Part shown: piece by piece, positions 19,434 through 27,609 of the stretch | Numbering within the stretch: the stretch's first letter is position 1 | Layout: every line of letters starts with the position of its first letter | NCBI GenBank assembly: GCA_020027875.1 | Contig: JAHRHA010000004.1 | Location: 1 to 64,000 of the forward strand | Reading direction: 5' to 3' | Length of the DNA stretch: 64,000 nucleotides | From: Micromonosporaceae bacterium | Lineage (GTDB): Bacteria; Actinomycetota; Actinomycetes; Mycobacteriales; Micromonosporaceae | Notes under the pieces: generated by a model | The model's input: only the letters and a program-made list of their open reading frames with translations | Databases searched by the model: none | Told to the model about the DNA's origin: nothing | Translations under genes and position numbers: made by a program

Positions 19434-20548
19434 CCGCGACCCTGACCCGTCCGCAGCGTCGCCGGCCGGTCTTTCACCCGTTGACCGTCGCGGCCGTCGA
19501 CGCGCTCACCGATGATTCCGTGGTGGTGACGTTCGCCGTGCCGGGCGAGTTGCGGGAGACCTTCAACTTCCTGCCCGGCCAACACCTGACCGTCCGTCGC
19601 GCGCACCCAGACGACGCAAGTGAGGTCCGCCGCTCGTACTCGATCTGCTCCACTCCCGCGGAGGTACACGAGCGCGGGCTGGTTCGCATCGGTGTGCGCG
19701 AGATTGCCGGAGGGGTGTTTTCGAGCTACGCCACGCGGACCCTGCATGCGGGTGAAGCCGTTGAAGTGCTCTCGCCGCTCGGACACTTCACGACAGCCCT
19801 GGAGCCGGGACGCTCTTGCCACTATGCGGCGATCGTCGCCGGCTCCGGCATCACGCCGGTGCTCTCATTGCTGGCAACCGCGCTGTCGACCGAGCCGCTC
19901 AGCCGGTTCACCTTGCTCTACGGCAATCGGCGCGCGGCCACGACGATGTTCGGCGAGGAGTTGGCCGACCTCAAGGATCGGTACCCGCATCGGCTCCACA
20001 TGATTCATGTCCTCTCCCGCGAGCCCCAGATGTCGTCGTTGCTCTCGGGTCGCCTCGACGCGGACCGGTTGCGCGCGATTCTCGACTCGGGCCTGGTCCA
20101 CGCCAATTCCGTGGATGAGTGGTTCCTATGTGGACCGTACGGGATGGTAGTGGACGCCCAGGGCGTGCTCGCCGAGCGCGGTGTATCTGACCGTGCCGTG
20201 CACACCGAACTCTTCCACGTGGAGGGTGAACCGGCGCCGACCCGTACGGCCGCGGAGAGGGGGTCCGCGGCGGCGGCCACCGTCACGATCGTGCTGGACG
20301 GCCGGGAGTCGACCTTCAGCATGGGCGGCGACGAGCGAGTCCTGGACGCCGCGCTGCGGGTCAGGGGCGAGCTCCCGTACGCCTGTAAGGGTGGCGTGTG
20401 CTCGACCTGCCGGGCAAAGCTGGTCGAGGGCGAGGTCGTGATGGCGCACAACTACGCGCTGGAGCCCGACGACATTGCGGCTGGATATGTGCTCACGTGC
20501 CAGTCCACGCCGGTGACCGACCGTCTGGTGGTCGACTACGACGCCTGA
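19430..20548 (+). CDS. paaE: Phenylacetyl-CoA epoxidase reductase PaaE
   Basis: PaaE passes electrons from NADPH to the di-iron centre. The 372-residue protein has an FAD domain (RRSYSICS near residue 69), an NAD(P) domain (AAIVAGSGITPVLSLL, FLCGPYGMV) and a C-terminal plant-type [2Fe-2S] ferredoxin domain with CKGGVCSTCRAKL and a fourth Cys in LTCQ. The GTG start overlaps the paaD stop. It ends the operon; catabolic genes for the later steps (PaaG, PaaZ, PaaJ, PaaH, PaaK) are not in the window. Confidence 0.92.
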   Translation: MTATLTRPQRRRPVFHPLTVAAVDALTDDSVVVTFAVPGELRETFNFLPGQHLTVRRAHPDDASEVRRSYSICSTPAEVHERGLVRIGVREIAGGVFSSYATRTLHAGEAVEVLSPLGHFTTALEPGRSCHYAAIVAGSGITPVLSLLATALSTEPLSRFTLLYGNRRAATTMFGEELADLKDRYPHRLHMIHVLSREPQMSSLLSGRLDADRLRAILDSGLVHANSVDEWFLCGPYGMVVDAQGVLAERGVSDRAVHTELFHVEGEPAPTRTAAERGSAAAATVTIVLDGRESTFSMGGDERVLDAALRVRGELPYACKGGVCSTCRAKLVEGEVVMAHNYALEPDDIAAGYVLTCQSTPVTDRLVVDYDA

Positions 20549-20605
20549 CGTCGCGACTCCGCGGCGTCGGCCTCACGATTAGGATCGACGCTGGCACGGA
20601 CCGAC

Positions 20606-20632
20606 CCATCCGGGCGGGCTTCGGGTCCGAAC
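20606..20632 (+). promoter_or_regulatory. Candidate SigK-type (ECF19) promoter of sigK-rskA
   Basis: CCATCC at 20606-20611, 15 bases, then CCGAAC at 20627-20632. The known mycobacterial SigK consensus is CCATCC, 16-17 bases, CCGAAT. It lies 44 bases before the sigma gene, suggesting autoregulation. Confidence 0.6.
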
Positions 20633-20675
20633 CACCTTAGGTCGAACCTTCCTGGTAGCGACGAAGGGAGTGGTG

Positions 20676-21305
20676 GTGAGCGCTCGCGCGGGTCGTGGCG
20701 GCGATCCTGGGTGGCGGGAGCAGCCGACCGCGCGAATCGCGCCGGTGGACAGCCCCCCGGTCGGCCCGGATGAGCTGCTCCGGCAGGTCGCCCGAGGCGA
20801 TGATCAGGCGTTCACGGCGCTATATGACGCGATCGTCCCTCGTGTCTATGGCCTCGCCCGGCGGGTGCTGCGTGATCCAGCGCAGGCCGAGGAGGTCGCG
20901 CAGGAGGCGCTGGTCGAGGTGTGGCGCACGGCGGCTCGCTTTGACCCGGCGAAGGGGTCCGCCACGTCATGGGTACTGACGATCACCCACCGCCGCGCGG
21001 TCGATCGCGTGCGTGCGGCCCAAGCCGGCGCGGACCGGGAGCGGCGGGTGGCGGCGGCCAGCGTCGAGACGCCCTACGACGACGTGGTCGAGGAGGTCAC
21101 CGCGAGCCTGGAGCAACAGCAGGTACGCAGGTGCCTCAAGGGACTGACCGACCTGCAGCGCGAGGCGATCACGCTCGCCTACTACGACGGCTACACATAT
21201 CGCGAGGTCGCCGAGAAACTAGACACGGCCCTGCCGACCATCAAGACACGTATGCGGGACGGACTGATCCGCCTCCGGGATTGCCTGGGGGTGAGCGTGG
21301 CGTGA
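20676..21305 (+). CDS. sigK: ECF sigma factor of the SigK (ECF19) type
   Basis: The 209-residue protein has sigma region 2 (FTALYDAIVPRVYGLARRVLRDPAQAEEVAQEALVEVWRTAARFDPAKGSATSW, in parts) and region 4 (LTDLQREAITLAYYDGYTYREVAEKLDTALPTIKTRMRDGLIRLR). This pattern, and the zinc anti-sigma gene overlapping its end (GTGA), fit SigK. Three GTG codons in a row are possible starts; GTG 20676 has the best spacing from GAAGGGAG. It probably drives its own operon and the DUF4383 gene. Confidence 0.85.
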   Translation: MSARAGRGGDPGWREQPTARIAPVDSPPVGPDELLRQVARGDDQAFTALYDAIVPRVYGLARRVLRDPAQAEEVAQEALVEVWRTAARFDPAKGSATSWVLTITHRRAVDRVRAAQAGADRERRVAAASVETPYDDVVEEVTASLEQQQVRRCLKGLTDLQREAITLAYYDGYTYREVAEKLDTALPTIKTRMRDGLIRLRDCLGVSVA

Positions 21306-22048
21306 GTCAGCCAACTGAGATCCACACACTCGCCGGCGCGTACGCGTTGGATGCGCTCACCGAGATCGAACGGGCCGGGTTCGCCCGCCACATCTCGGAG
21401 TGTGAGGCATGCGCGACCGAGGTAGCCGAGCTGAGCGAGACGGCTTCGCGGCTCAGCGCGGCGGCCTGGGAGGTCCCGCCGTCGCGGATGCGCGACGCCG
21501 TACTCGCGGAGGTCTCGCACACCCGCCAGGTCACCGGCGGAAAGGTAGAGCGCGCCGTGCACGGGGACGTGCGCCGGTGGCGGCGTTGGACAGCGGCCGC
21601 GGTCGCCGCCGGCGTCGTGGCTCTCGGCGGCATGGCGACGGTATGGGTGGTGCAGGAGCAGCGCGTCGGCGACGCGCGCCAGCAGGCGCAGCAGTTGCGG
21701 ACCGATCAGGCTCGGGTCAACGCGGTCCTGGCCGCCCGCGACGTACGGCTACGCACGGCCGATGTGCCCGGCGGTGGCAAGGTCACCGTGGCGATCTCGC
21801 CGAGCCTCGACGACGGCGTCGTGCTGATGTCCGACCTGCCGGCGCCGCCAGAGGGCAAGGCCTACCAGCTGTGGCTCATTCGGGAGTCCTCGCCGACCTC
21901 GGCCGGCGTGATGGCGGCCGGTCAGCGGACAGGCACGGCAGTGCTGGACACGGTCGGCAGCGCGGACACGCTCGGCCTCACGCTGGAACCAGTTGGCGGC
22001 TCGCCGTTGCCGACAATGACTCCGATCGCCGGCGTACCGCTCGCCTGA
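21302..22048 (+). CDS. rskA: Anti-sigma-K factor RskA-like membrane protein
   Basis: This 248-residue protein holds the sigma factor at the membrane until a signal cuts or releases it. The cytoplasmic N-terminus has the ZAS motif HxxxCxxC (RHISECEACATEV), followed by one membrane helix (about residues 98-118) and an external RskA domain (DDGVVLMSDLPAPPEGKAYQLWLI). The GTG start overlaps the sigma gene stop, giving matched synthesis. In mycobacteria the pair responds to redox at the envelope; the same signal here is inference. Confidence 0.87.
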   Translation: MSQPTEIHTLAGAYALDALTEIERAGFARHISECEACATEVAELSETASRLSAAAWEVPPSRMRDAVLAEVSHTRQVTGGKVERAVHGDVRRWRRWTAAAVAAGVVALGGMATVWVVQEQRVGDARQQAQQLRTDQARVNAVLAARDVRLRTADVPGGGKVTVAISPSLDDGVVLMSDLPAPPEGKAYQLWLIRESSPTSAGVMAAGQRTGTAVLDTVGSADTLGLTLEPVGGSPLPTMTPIAGVPLA

Positions 22049-22066
22049 GGTCATGCGTCCGGCGCC

Positions 22067-22093
22067 CAATCCATAGTGGCCAGTGCTCCGAAT
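22067..22093 (+). promoter_or_regulatory. Candidate SigK-type promoter of the DUF4383 gene
   Basis: CAATCC at 22067-22072, 15 bases, then CCGAAT at 22088-22093, 50 bases before the DUF4383 start. The spacing is the same as in the candidate sigK promoter; the -35 differs by one base and the -10 is the full consensus. Confidence 0.55.
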
Positions 22094-22142
22094 CCCTGCG
22101 AGGCCGCCGGTTCGCGGCGGCGACTCAGGTAGGAGGGTCGCA

Positions 22143-22565
22143 ATGGCTACAAGGGACATGGCTGGTGTTGGCACCACCGGCCGGCTCAACTCACTCGTCG
22201 CCGGGGTTGTGGGAACGGTCTTCATCGTGGTTGGCCTGCTCGGCTTCACGGTCTCCGGTGACCACTCCGTCGCGGGCCACACCGGCGGGCAGTTGCTCGG
22301 GCTGTTCCAGGTCAACATCCTGCACAACATCGTTCACATCGCGGTCGGCGCGGCCATGGTCGCCGCGGCAATCGCCGGTACCCGGGCGGCCCGGGTGGCC
22401 AACACCCTGATCGGGGCCGTCTACCTCGCCCTCGGCCTGCTGGGCCTATTCATCACGGGTGACAATCCGCTCAACATCATCGCGCTGAACGGCGCTGACA
22501 ACGGTCTGCACCTCGTCATGGGCGCCGTTCTGGTGACCGTAGGTCTCGGCGCAGACAAACGCTAA
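22143..22565 (+). CDS. DUF4383 family membrane protein
   Basis: The 140-residue protein has four membrane helices and the DUF4383 hallmark NILHNIVHIAVGAAMVAAA followed by NTLIGAVYLALGLLGLF and DNGLHLVMGAVLVTVGL. The function is unknown. ATG 22143 follows AGGAGGG. It sits directly after rskA behind a candidate SigK promoter, which makes it the best guess for a SigK target in this window. Confidence 0.85.
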   Translation: MATRDMAGVGTTGRLNSLVAGVVGTVFIVVGLLGFTVSGDHSVAGHTGGQLLGLFQVNILHNIVHIAVGAAMVAAAIAGTRAARVANTLIGAVYLALGLLGLFITGDNPLNIIALNGADNGLHLVMGAVLVTVGLGADKR

Positions 22566-22585
22566 CCCGCGCCCCGTCGATTCCC

Positions 22586-22619
22586 GGCGGAGTCGTGTGC
22601 GCAGGAACGCGACTCCGCC
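22586..22619 (+). terminator. Hairpin between DUF4383 and aldo/keto reductase genes
   Basis: GGCGGAGTCG (22586-22595) pairs exactly with CGACTCCGCC (22610-22619) with a 14-base loop, 21 bases after the DUF4383 stop. The neighbouring genes converge, so it could stop both. No U-tract follows. Confidence 0.6.
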
Positions 22620-22745
22620 CATATCGAGTCTGGCCGTGCGAAGCCTTGTTCAGCTGCTGGCCTTCCAACGTTCCTTTTTACCGGGTTCTGGTGCACCGAT
22701 AGCGACACCAGATCCAGGTGATCAAGTGCGAGCTGGTCGAGACCG

Positions 22746-23705
22746 TCAGTGCGGGGTGATGGCGTCCAGCTCGGCGAGGTCCTCGGCGGTGGGCGACCAG
22801 GCGACCGCGGCCGCATTGGCTCGGACCTGGTCGGGCGTGGTAGCGCCCGCGATGACGGAGGCGACCGTGGGCTTGGCGGCCAACGCGCCGATAGCGACCT
22901 CAAGCATCGACAGCGAGCGCTCCCGCGCGTACACATCGATCTTTTCGAGAACGTCCCACGGCGCCTCCGCCACGTAGGCCGACCATCGGTTCTGGGCGAG
23001 CCGGCTGCCCGGCGGAATGTTGTCTCGGTGGTACTTGCCCGTGAGCAGTCCGTTCGCCAACGGGAAGTACGGCAGTAGCCCGAGGCCGAAACGCTCGCAT
23101 GCTGCGACGAGGTCGTGCTCCGCCGAGCGCCTCAGCAGCGAGTACTCGTTCTGGGCGCTCACGAAGGGGGTGAGGTGTCCGGTGCGAGCGACCCACGCGG
23201 CATCGGCGACCTGCCACCCTAGGAAGTTGGACGAGCCGACGTAGCGCAGCTTGCCCGCGCGTACCAGATCGTCGAGGATCGACAGGGTCTCCTCGATTGG
23301 TGTGTCCGGGTCGGGGACGTGCATCTGGTAGAGGTCGATGTGGTCGGTGCCGAGCCTTTGTAGCGACGCCTCGACGGCCCGCATCACGTAGCGGCGGCTC
23401 CCCCGCGCGCCCCAGTCGGGCCCGTTGGCGCCCTCCATGTCCGCTCCAAACTTGGTGGCGACAACCACATGGTCGCGCCTGCCGTTGGCCTTCAAGGCCG
23501 CGCCGAGAAGCTCCTCCGAGGTTCCGTGCGGGTCGCCGTAGACGTCGGCCGTGTCGAACAGGTTGATGCCGCAGTCGATCGCCGCGTCCACCACCGCGCA
23601 GGTGGCGGCGGCGTCAACCTTGCGGCCGAAGTTATTGCACCCTATGCCCACGACGGAGACTGCGAGACCGGAGCCGCCGAGTCGCCGATAGCTCATGTCA
23701 GCCAT
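22746..23705 (-). CDS. Aldo/keto reductase
   Basis: The 319-residue protein is an NADPH-dependent aldehyde or ketone reductase of the YhdN/AKR11-12-like class. The catalytic tetrad is visible: Asp and Tyr in LFDTADVYG (near 51-56), Lys in VVATKFG (near 84) and His in LYQMHVPDPDTP (near 128). The C-terminal NADP-binding segment is VASVIAGATTPDQV. The ATG at 23705 has no ribosome site but TAGGCT lies seven bases ahead, so the transcript may be leaderless. The substrate is unknown. Confidence 0.88.
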   Translation of the reverse strand: MADMSYRRLGGSGLAVSVVGIGCNNFGRKVDAAATCAVVDAAIDCGINLFDTADVYGDPHGTSEELLGAALKANGRRDHVVVATKFGADMEGANGPDWGARGSRRYVMRAVEASLQRLGTDHIDLYQMHVPDPDTPIEETLSILDDLVRAGKLRYVGSSNFLGWQVADAAWVARTGHLTPFVSAQNEYSLLRRSAEHDLVAACERFGLGLLPYFPLANGLLTGKYHRDNIPPGSRLAQNRWSAYVAEAPWDVLEKIDVYARERSLSMLEVAIGALAAKPTVASVIAGATTPDQVRANAAAVAWSPTAEDLAELDAITPH

Positions 23706-23715
23706 GCCCGGCAGC

Positions 23716-24033
23716 CTAACCGGGCATGTCCGGGGCGCGTTTTCTCGTCGCGGACCGCACGATCAGGTAGAGCAGGATGCCCAGCGGACCGAAGAGGAGT
23801 ATGAGCGCCAGCACCGGCGCCACCGTTTCCAGCCGCGGGTTGACCACGATGATCTCTACGAGCTCCCACACCCGCCGTATGAGGAGCACGGTGTACAGGA
23901 TCGCCAAGGGCGTACGCCCACGGCTGCGACACGATCCGGACGGTCCATCCCCACTGGGGTACGAAGATCATAAGTAGCCAGAGCGGGAGTACGGGCAGCG
24001 CCGCCAACGAGAAGACCGCGCGCTCCAGCTCAT
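23716..24033 (-). pseudogene. Decayed Aba4-like (DUF4281) membrane protein gene
   Basis: Three frames on the minus strand carry pieces of one protein. ATG 24033, overlapping the MerR stop (ATGA), starts MSWSA; a second frame then reads AVFSLAALPVLPLWLLMIFVPQWGWTVRIVSQPW; a third reads TPLAILYTVLLIRRVWELV and FGPLGILLYLIVRSATRK to a stop at 23716. This is the N- and C-terminal part of an Aba4-like protein; the central block containing the AxxHxxAFDLFVG motif is missing. At least one, probably two frameshifts and an internal deletion are needed. The order with MerR and DUF4188 suggests it was part of that regulon. Confidence 0.55.
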
Positions 24034-24683
24034 GCCAGGTCGCCCGTGTCCACCAGGCGGCGGGCGGAGGCGTCCTGCTGGGCCAGGCGTCGTAGCGCGT
24101 TGAGCACCGCTTCACCCAGAATCGTGCCGGTGACGACGCCCTCGACCATCCGTGCGGGTTCGCCGCGAGCGATCACGGTGTCGACCTCCCGGGCCGCGAC
24201 GAGCTCGGCTGCGTCTGCGTACGTCTCCATGCACTCGAGCAGATCGTCCTGGCCGAGGGCGCGGAAAGCGGCCACCGCGTCGGCGGCGTGGTCGAAGTCG
24301 GGGCAGTCGTCGTCGACGTGCCAGCCGCGTGCGCGGACCAAAGCCACCACCTCATCCCGGGCGGACCGCCAGGACGGGTCGTCCGCATCGCGGCGCCTCG
24401 GCCGGTTCAGCGCGCCGTGCGCCGCCCCGAGCAGGAAATGCGGCGGGAGTTCGGGAGTATCGACCGCGGCCAGCACGTCGCGGGCAGCCGCGACCGTGAG
24501 CCCGCCGACGTCGATCAGTGCCCGGATCAGGCGTAGGCGGTAGAGGTGGCCGTCGCCGTACTCCGCCTGGTTACGGCCGGTCGCCGTCCCGGCCGTCAGG
24601 AGGCGCTCGCGTAGGTAGAACTTGATCGACGGGATGCTCGTCCCGCTGTGTCGGCTCAGCTCGGCGATCCGCACGTCCGTCAC
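24030..24683 (-). CDS. MerR-family transcriptional regulator
   Basis: The 217-residue protein has a MerR winged helix at the N-terminus (RIAELSRHSGTSIPSIKFYLRERLL, then RNQAEYGDGHLYRLRLIRALIDVGGLTVAAARDVLAA) and a helical effector domain of about 130 residues with few Cys, so metal sensing is unlikely. It is divergent from a DUF4188 gene over two palindromes. RBS GAAGG/AAGAGG precedes the start. Confidence 0.87.
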   Translation of the reverse strand: MTDVRIAELSRHSGTSIPSIKFYLRERLLTAGTATGRNQAEYGDGHLYRLRLIRALIDVGGLTVAAARDVLAAVDTPELPPHFLLGAAHGALNRPRRRDADDPSWRSARDEVVALVRARGWHVDDDCPDFDHAADAVAAFRALGQDDLLECMETYADAAELVAAREVDTVIARGEPARMVEGVVTGTILGEAVLNALRRLAQQDASARRLVDTGDLA

Positions 24684-24708
24684 CTCTTGCGCCTTCGGTC
24701 CCAGAAGT

Positions 24709-24748
24709 GGATAGTAGCACTATCGGTTAGTGGATAGCGCCGCTATCC
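24709..24748. promoter_or_regulatory. Two tandem palindromes, candidate MerR operators
   Basis: GATAGTAGCACTATC (24710-24724) and GGATAGCGCCGCTATCC (24732-24748) are both symmetrical, share GGATAG/CTATC half-sites, and have centres 23 bases apart, about two helical turns. They fill the space between the divergent MerR and DUF4188 genes. Confidence 0.6.
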
Positions 24749-24767
24749 GCGCGGAGAGGAGTTCGTG

Positions 24768-25337
24768 ATGGCGACAGTGACACCCGCTAGGATGAGCGCT
24801 GACCTCGAGGGTGACTTCGTGGTCTTTCTGATCGGCATGCGCATCAATAAGCCGTGGAAGCTGCATAAGTGGCTGCCGGTCGCCCGGGCGATGGGCCCGA
24901 TGCTCCGGGTGCTGTCGCGGCGCAAGGATCTCGGGCTGCTGGGATTCACCACCTGGTTCGGCCCGAACGGACCGCTGCTCGTCCAGTACTGGCGCAGCTT
25001 CGCTGATCTTGAGCGCTTCGCCCGCGATGCGTCGCTGCCGCACCACGAGGCCTGGCGCCGATTCAACCGTCGGGTGGGCACCGATGGCGACGTCGGGATC
25101 TGGCACGAGACGTACGCCGTGCGGGCTGGCCAGCACGAAAGCGTGTACGTGAACATGCCAGTAATAGGGCTCGCGGCGGCGGGCGCCCAAATCCCGGTAG
25201 CGGTTCGGGGCGACAGCGCGGGTCAGCGGCTGCGCTTCGCGGTGCGACAGCGCTTCGTGGAGCGACAGCGCTTCGTGGAGCGACAGCGCTTCGTGGAGCG
25301 ACACGGACACCACGTACCCTCGACTCGTGACGCCTGA
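24768..25337 (+). CDS. DUF4188 family protein with repeat-expanded C-terminus
   Basis: The 189-residue protein fits DUF4188, a dimeric alpha/beta-barrel fold related to haem-binding aldoxime dehydratase and monooxygenase families; the role is unknown. Typical parts are VVFLIGMRINKPWKLHKWLPV, FGPNGPLLVQYWRSF and HETYAVRAGQHESVYVNMP. ATG 24768 follows GGAGAGGA. The last ~35 residues contain three copies of RFVERQ encoded by an 18-bp tandem repeat and overlap the mqnC start, so this tail is probably a recent extension. Confidence 0.8.
   Translation: MATVTPARMSADLEGDFVVFLIGMRINKPWKLHKWLPVARAMGPMLRVLSRRKDLGLLGFTTWFGPNGPLLVQYWRSFADLERFARDASLPHHEAWRRFNRRVGTDGDVGIWHETYAVRAGQHESVYVNMPVIGLAAAGAQIPVAVRGDSAGQRLRFAVRQRFVERQRFVERQRFVERHGHHVPSTRDA
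25245..25303. repeat. Three tandem copies of an 18-bp unit in the DUF4188 gene
   Basis: CGACAGCGCTTCGTGGAG is repeated exactly three times (25245-25298) with a further CGACA. It encodes the hexapeptide RFVERQ and lies just upstream of mqnC. Confidence 0.9.
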
Positions 25338-26508
25338 CATCGACGGCATTCTGCAGCGCGCGGCGGACGGTGGCCGGATCTCGGCCGAGGAGGCACTGCT
25401 GCTCTACACCGACGCCCTGCTGCATCCTCTCGGCGAGGCGGCGGACGCGGTACGGCGGCGCCGCTATCCAGATGGCATCGTCACATATCTCATCGACCGC
25501 AACATCAACTACACCAACGTGTGCGTGACGGCGTGTAAGTTCTGTGCCTTCTACCGGGCGCCCAAGCACGAAGAGGGCTGGTCACACTCGACTGAGGAGA
25601 TCTTGCGCCGCTGTGGCGAGGCGATCGAGCTCGGCGCGACCCAGGTGATGCTCCAGGGTGGCCACCATCCCGAGTACGGGGTGGAGTACTACGAGTCGCT
25701 GTTCGGGTCGGTCAAGGCCGCGTACCCGGCTCTGGTGATCCACTCGATCGGGCCCAGCGAGATCCTGCATATGACCAAGGTGTCCGGAGTGACGATCGAG
25801 GAGGCCGTCCGCCGCATCAAGGCGGCGGGCCTCGACTCGATCGCCGGGGCGGGCGCGGAGATGCTGCCGCTGCGACCACGCCAGGCCATCGCACCGCTGA
25901 AGGAGTCGGGCGAGCGCTGGCTTGAGGTCATGGAGGTCGCCCATGGTCTCGGGGTGGAGTCGACCGCGACCATGATGATGGGCACGGGCGAGACCAACGC
26001 GGAGCGCATCGAGCACCTGCGGATGATCCGCGATGTCCAGGACCGCACCGGCGGCTTCCGTGCGTTCATCCCGTGGACGTACCAACCGGAGAATAACCAC
26101 CTTAAGGGCCGTACGCAGGCGACGTCGCTGGAGTACTTGCGGCTGATCGCGGTCGCCCGTCTTTTCTTTGACAACGTCGCGCATCTGCAGTCGTCGTGGC
26201 TCACCACCGGCAAGGACGTTGGTCAGTTGTCGCTGCACATGGGCGTCGACGACCTGGGATCGATCATGCTCGAGGAGAACGTGATCTCTTCGGCCGGCGC
26301 GCGGCACCGCTCGAACCTGCACGACCTCGTGTGGCTGATCCGCTCCGCGGGGCGCATCCCGGCCCAGCGCGACACCCTCTACCGGCACCTGCGGGTGCAC
26401 TGGACCCCGGCCGACGACCCAACCGACGAGCGCGTGCAGTCGCACTTCTCATCCATAGCGATTCCGGGCGGAGGTACGGGGCGCTCGCTGCCGCTGGTGG
26501 ACGCGTGA
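25327..26508 (+). CDS. mqnC: Cyclic dehypoxanthine futalosine synthase (radical SAM), MqnC
   Basis: MqnC cyclises dehypoxanthine futalosine, a later step of the futalosine pathway. The 393-residue protein has the radical-SAM motif CxxxCxxC at Cys66, Cys70 and Cys73 and typical segments [19 protein letters not shown] and [13 protein letters not shown]. The GTG start has no ribosome site, but TACCCT lies six bases ahead (25315-25320), so the transcript may begin at the GTG even though it lies inside the DUF4188 reading frame. The stop overlaps the menG GTG. Confidence 0.94.
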   Translation: MTPDIDGILQRAADGGRISAEEALLLYTDALLHPLGEAADAVRRRRYPDGIVTYLIDRNINYTNVCVTACKFCAFYRAPKHEEGWSHSTEEILRRCGEAIELGATQVMLQGGHHPEYGVEYYESLFGSVKAAYPALVIHSIGPSEILHMTKVSGVTIEEAVRRIKAAGLDSIAGAGAEMLPLRPRQAIAPLKESGERWLEVMEVAHGLGVESTATMMMGTGETNAERIEHLRMIRDVQDRTGGFRAFIPWTYQPENNHLKGRTQATSLEYLRLIAVARLFFDNVAHLQSSWLTTGKDVGQLSLHMGVDDLGSIMLEENVISSAGARHRSNLHDLVWLIRSAGRIPAQRDTLYRHLRVHWTPADDPTDERVQSHFSSIAIPGGGTGRSLPLVDA

Positions 26509-27197
26509 GCCGGGCGTCCATGGACAAGGAGCCGCGCGAGGTCGCCGCGATGTTCGACGGCGTGGCTTCGCGCTACGACCGGACGAACACGATCCTCTCA
26601 TTCGGCCGGGACCGGACCTGGCGGCGCGCGACCAGGGCCGCGCTGGACCTGCGACCCGGCGAACGCTGTCTCGATCTCGCCGCGGGGACGGGAGTGTCCA
26701 CCGAGGAACTCGCCCGCTCCGGCGCCAACGTGGTCGGCGTGGATATCTCGCTCGGCATGCTGCAGGTCGGACACCGCGCCCGGCCATCCGTGCCGCTGCT
26801 CGCCGGTGACGGGCTGACCCTGCCATTCGGGGACGCCTCGTTCGATGCGGTGACGATCTCCTTTGGTCTGCGCAATATTGTGGACACGACGGCGGCGCTC
26901 GTGGAGATGGCCCGGGTAACCAGGCGGGGCGGCCGCCTCGTGGTGTGCGAGTTCAGCGCCCCCATCAACTCGGCGTTTCGTCGCGTCTATCTGGGTTACC
27001 TGATGCGGGCCTTGCCAGCGGTGGCCCGGCGGGTTTCGTCGAACCCCGACGCGTACGTGTATCTCGCGGAGTCGATCCGCGCCTGGCCGCACCAGGCCGC
27101 GCTGGCAGCGGTGGTGTCGCGCTCGGGTTGGAGTCACGTCGGCTGGCAGAACCTCACCGGCGGCATCGTGGCCCTCCACCGCGCCACCCGCCCCTGA
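26505..27197 (+). CDS. menG: Demethylmenaquinone methyltransferase (MenG/UbiE)
   Basis: MenG adds the methyl group to demethylmenaquinone, using S-adenosylmethionine. The 230-residue protein has the family opening [21 protein letters not shown] motif [16 protein letters not shown] and the signature [10 protein letters not shown]. The GTG 26505 is coupled to the mqnC stop and gives the usual [17 protein letters not shown] start; ATG 26520 is the alternative. The mqnC-menG pair ties the head-group pathway to its last step. Confidence 0.92.
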   Translation: MSRASMDKEPREVAAMFDGVASRYDRTNTILSFGRDRTWRRATRAALDLRPGERCLDLAAGTGVSTEELARSGANVVGVDISLGMLQVGHRARPSVPLLAGDGLTLPFGDASFDAVTISFGLRNIVDTTAALVEMARVTRRGGRLVVCEFSAPINSAFRRVYLGYLMRALPAVARRVSSNPDAYVYLAESIRAWPHQAALAAVVSRSGWSHVGWQNLTGGIVALHRATRP

Positions 27198-27273
27198 CCA
27201 CATGTGGATAGACCGGCGCGGTCGGGCGCGCGCCGGGTGCAGCCTGTGGATGATGCGAGCGCGATCTTGCTGG

Positions 27274-27417
27274 GTTCAGCCAGGCTTCCCGAACAGGCTG
27301 GTGGCGACTGGTTGGACCGTCCTGCACTTCACCTGGCGTGACTTGACCGAGCGGCCGGAGTACGTCATCGCCACAATTCGGACGATGCTTGCCCGGCTGA
27401 GCGCCTCGGCGGCGTGA
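27274..27417 (+). pseudogene. C-terminal remnant of a DUF559/Vsr-like endonuclease-fold protein
   Basis: NRLVATGWTVLHFTWRDLTERPEYVIATIRTML is the usual C-terminus of DUF559-type proteins (W-x-V-x-x-F-T-W). The catalytic N-terminal part with its Asp and Glu-x-Lys is gone, and no convincing start precedes the fragment. The 70 bases before it hold two TGTGGAT words but no coding signal. Confidence 0.5.
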
Positions 27418-27563
27418 AGATCGCAGTCACGGTCGCAGATGCACAGGAAACCGCCGCGGCAGGCACACTAACTCCGATCTTCGTTGTTGCGAAGGACTAG
27501 CGACTAAGGGTCACCTAAGAAACGAGGGTCCCGCAAACGGTTCTAGACTGCCTTCCGGTGCGC

Positions 27564-27581
27564 TTGTGAAGAGTTTCACGA
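27564..27581. promoter_or_regulatory. Candidate Rex operator ahead of the menaquinone reductase/nuo region
   Basis: TTGTGAA, GAGT, TTCACGA matches the Rex operator consensus TTGTGAA-N4-TTCACAA at 13 of 14 fixed positions. It lies 29 bases before the reductase start, downstream of a possible -10 box (TAGACT, 27544-27549), where binding would block transcription at low NADH/NAD+. A weaker half-site, TGTGAAC at 28986-28992, precedes nuoA. Confidence 0.6.
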
Positions 27582-27609
27582 GCGTTCAATTCAGCCAAGG
27601 AGGTGCCGC

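Noticed and set aside
27202-27417. Complete 71-residue gene
   Set aside because: Only the last ~45 residues resemble a family (DUF559 C-terminus); the first part is not coding-like, so it is called a remnant.
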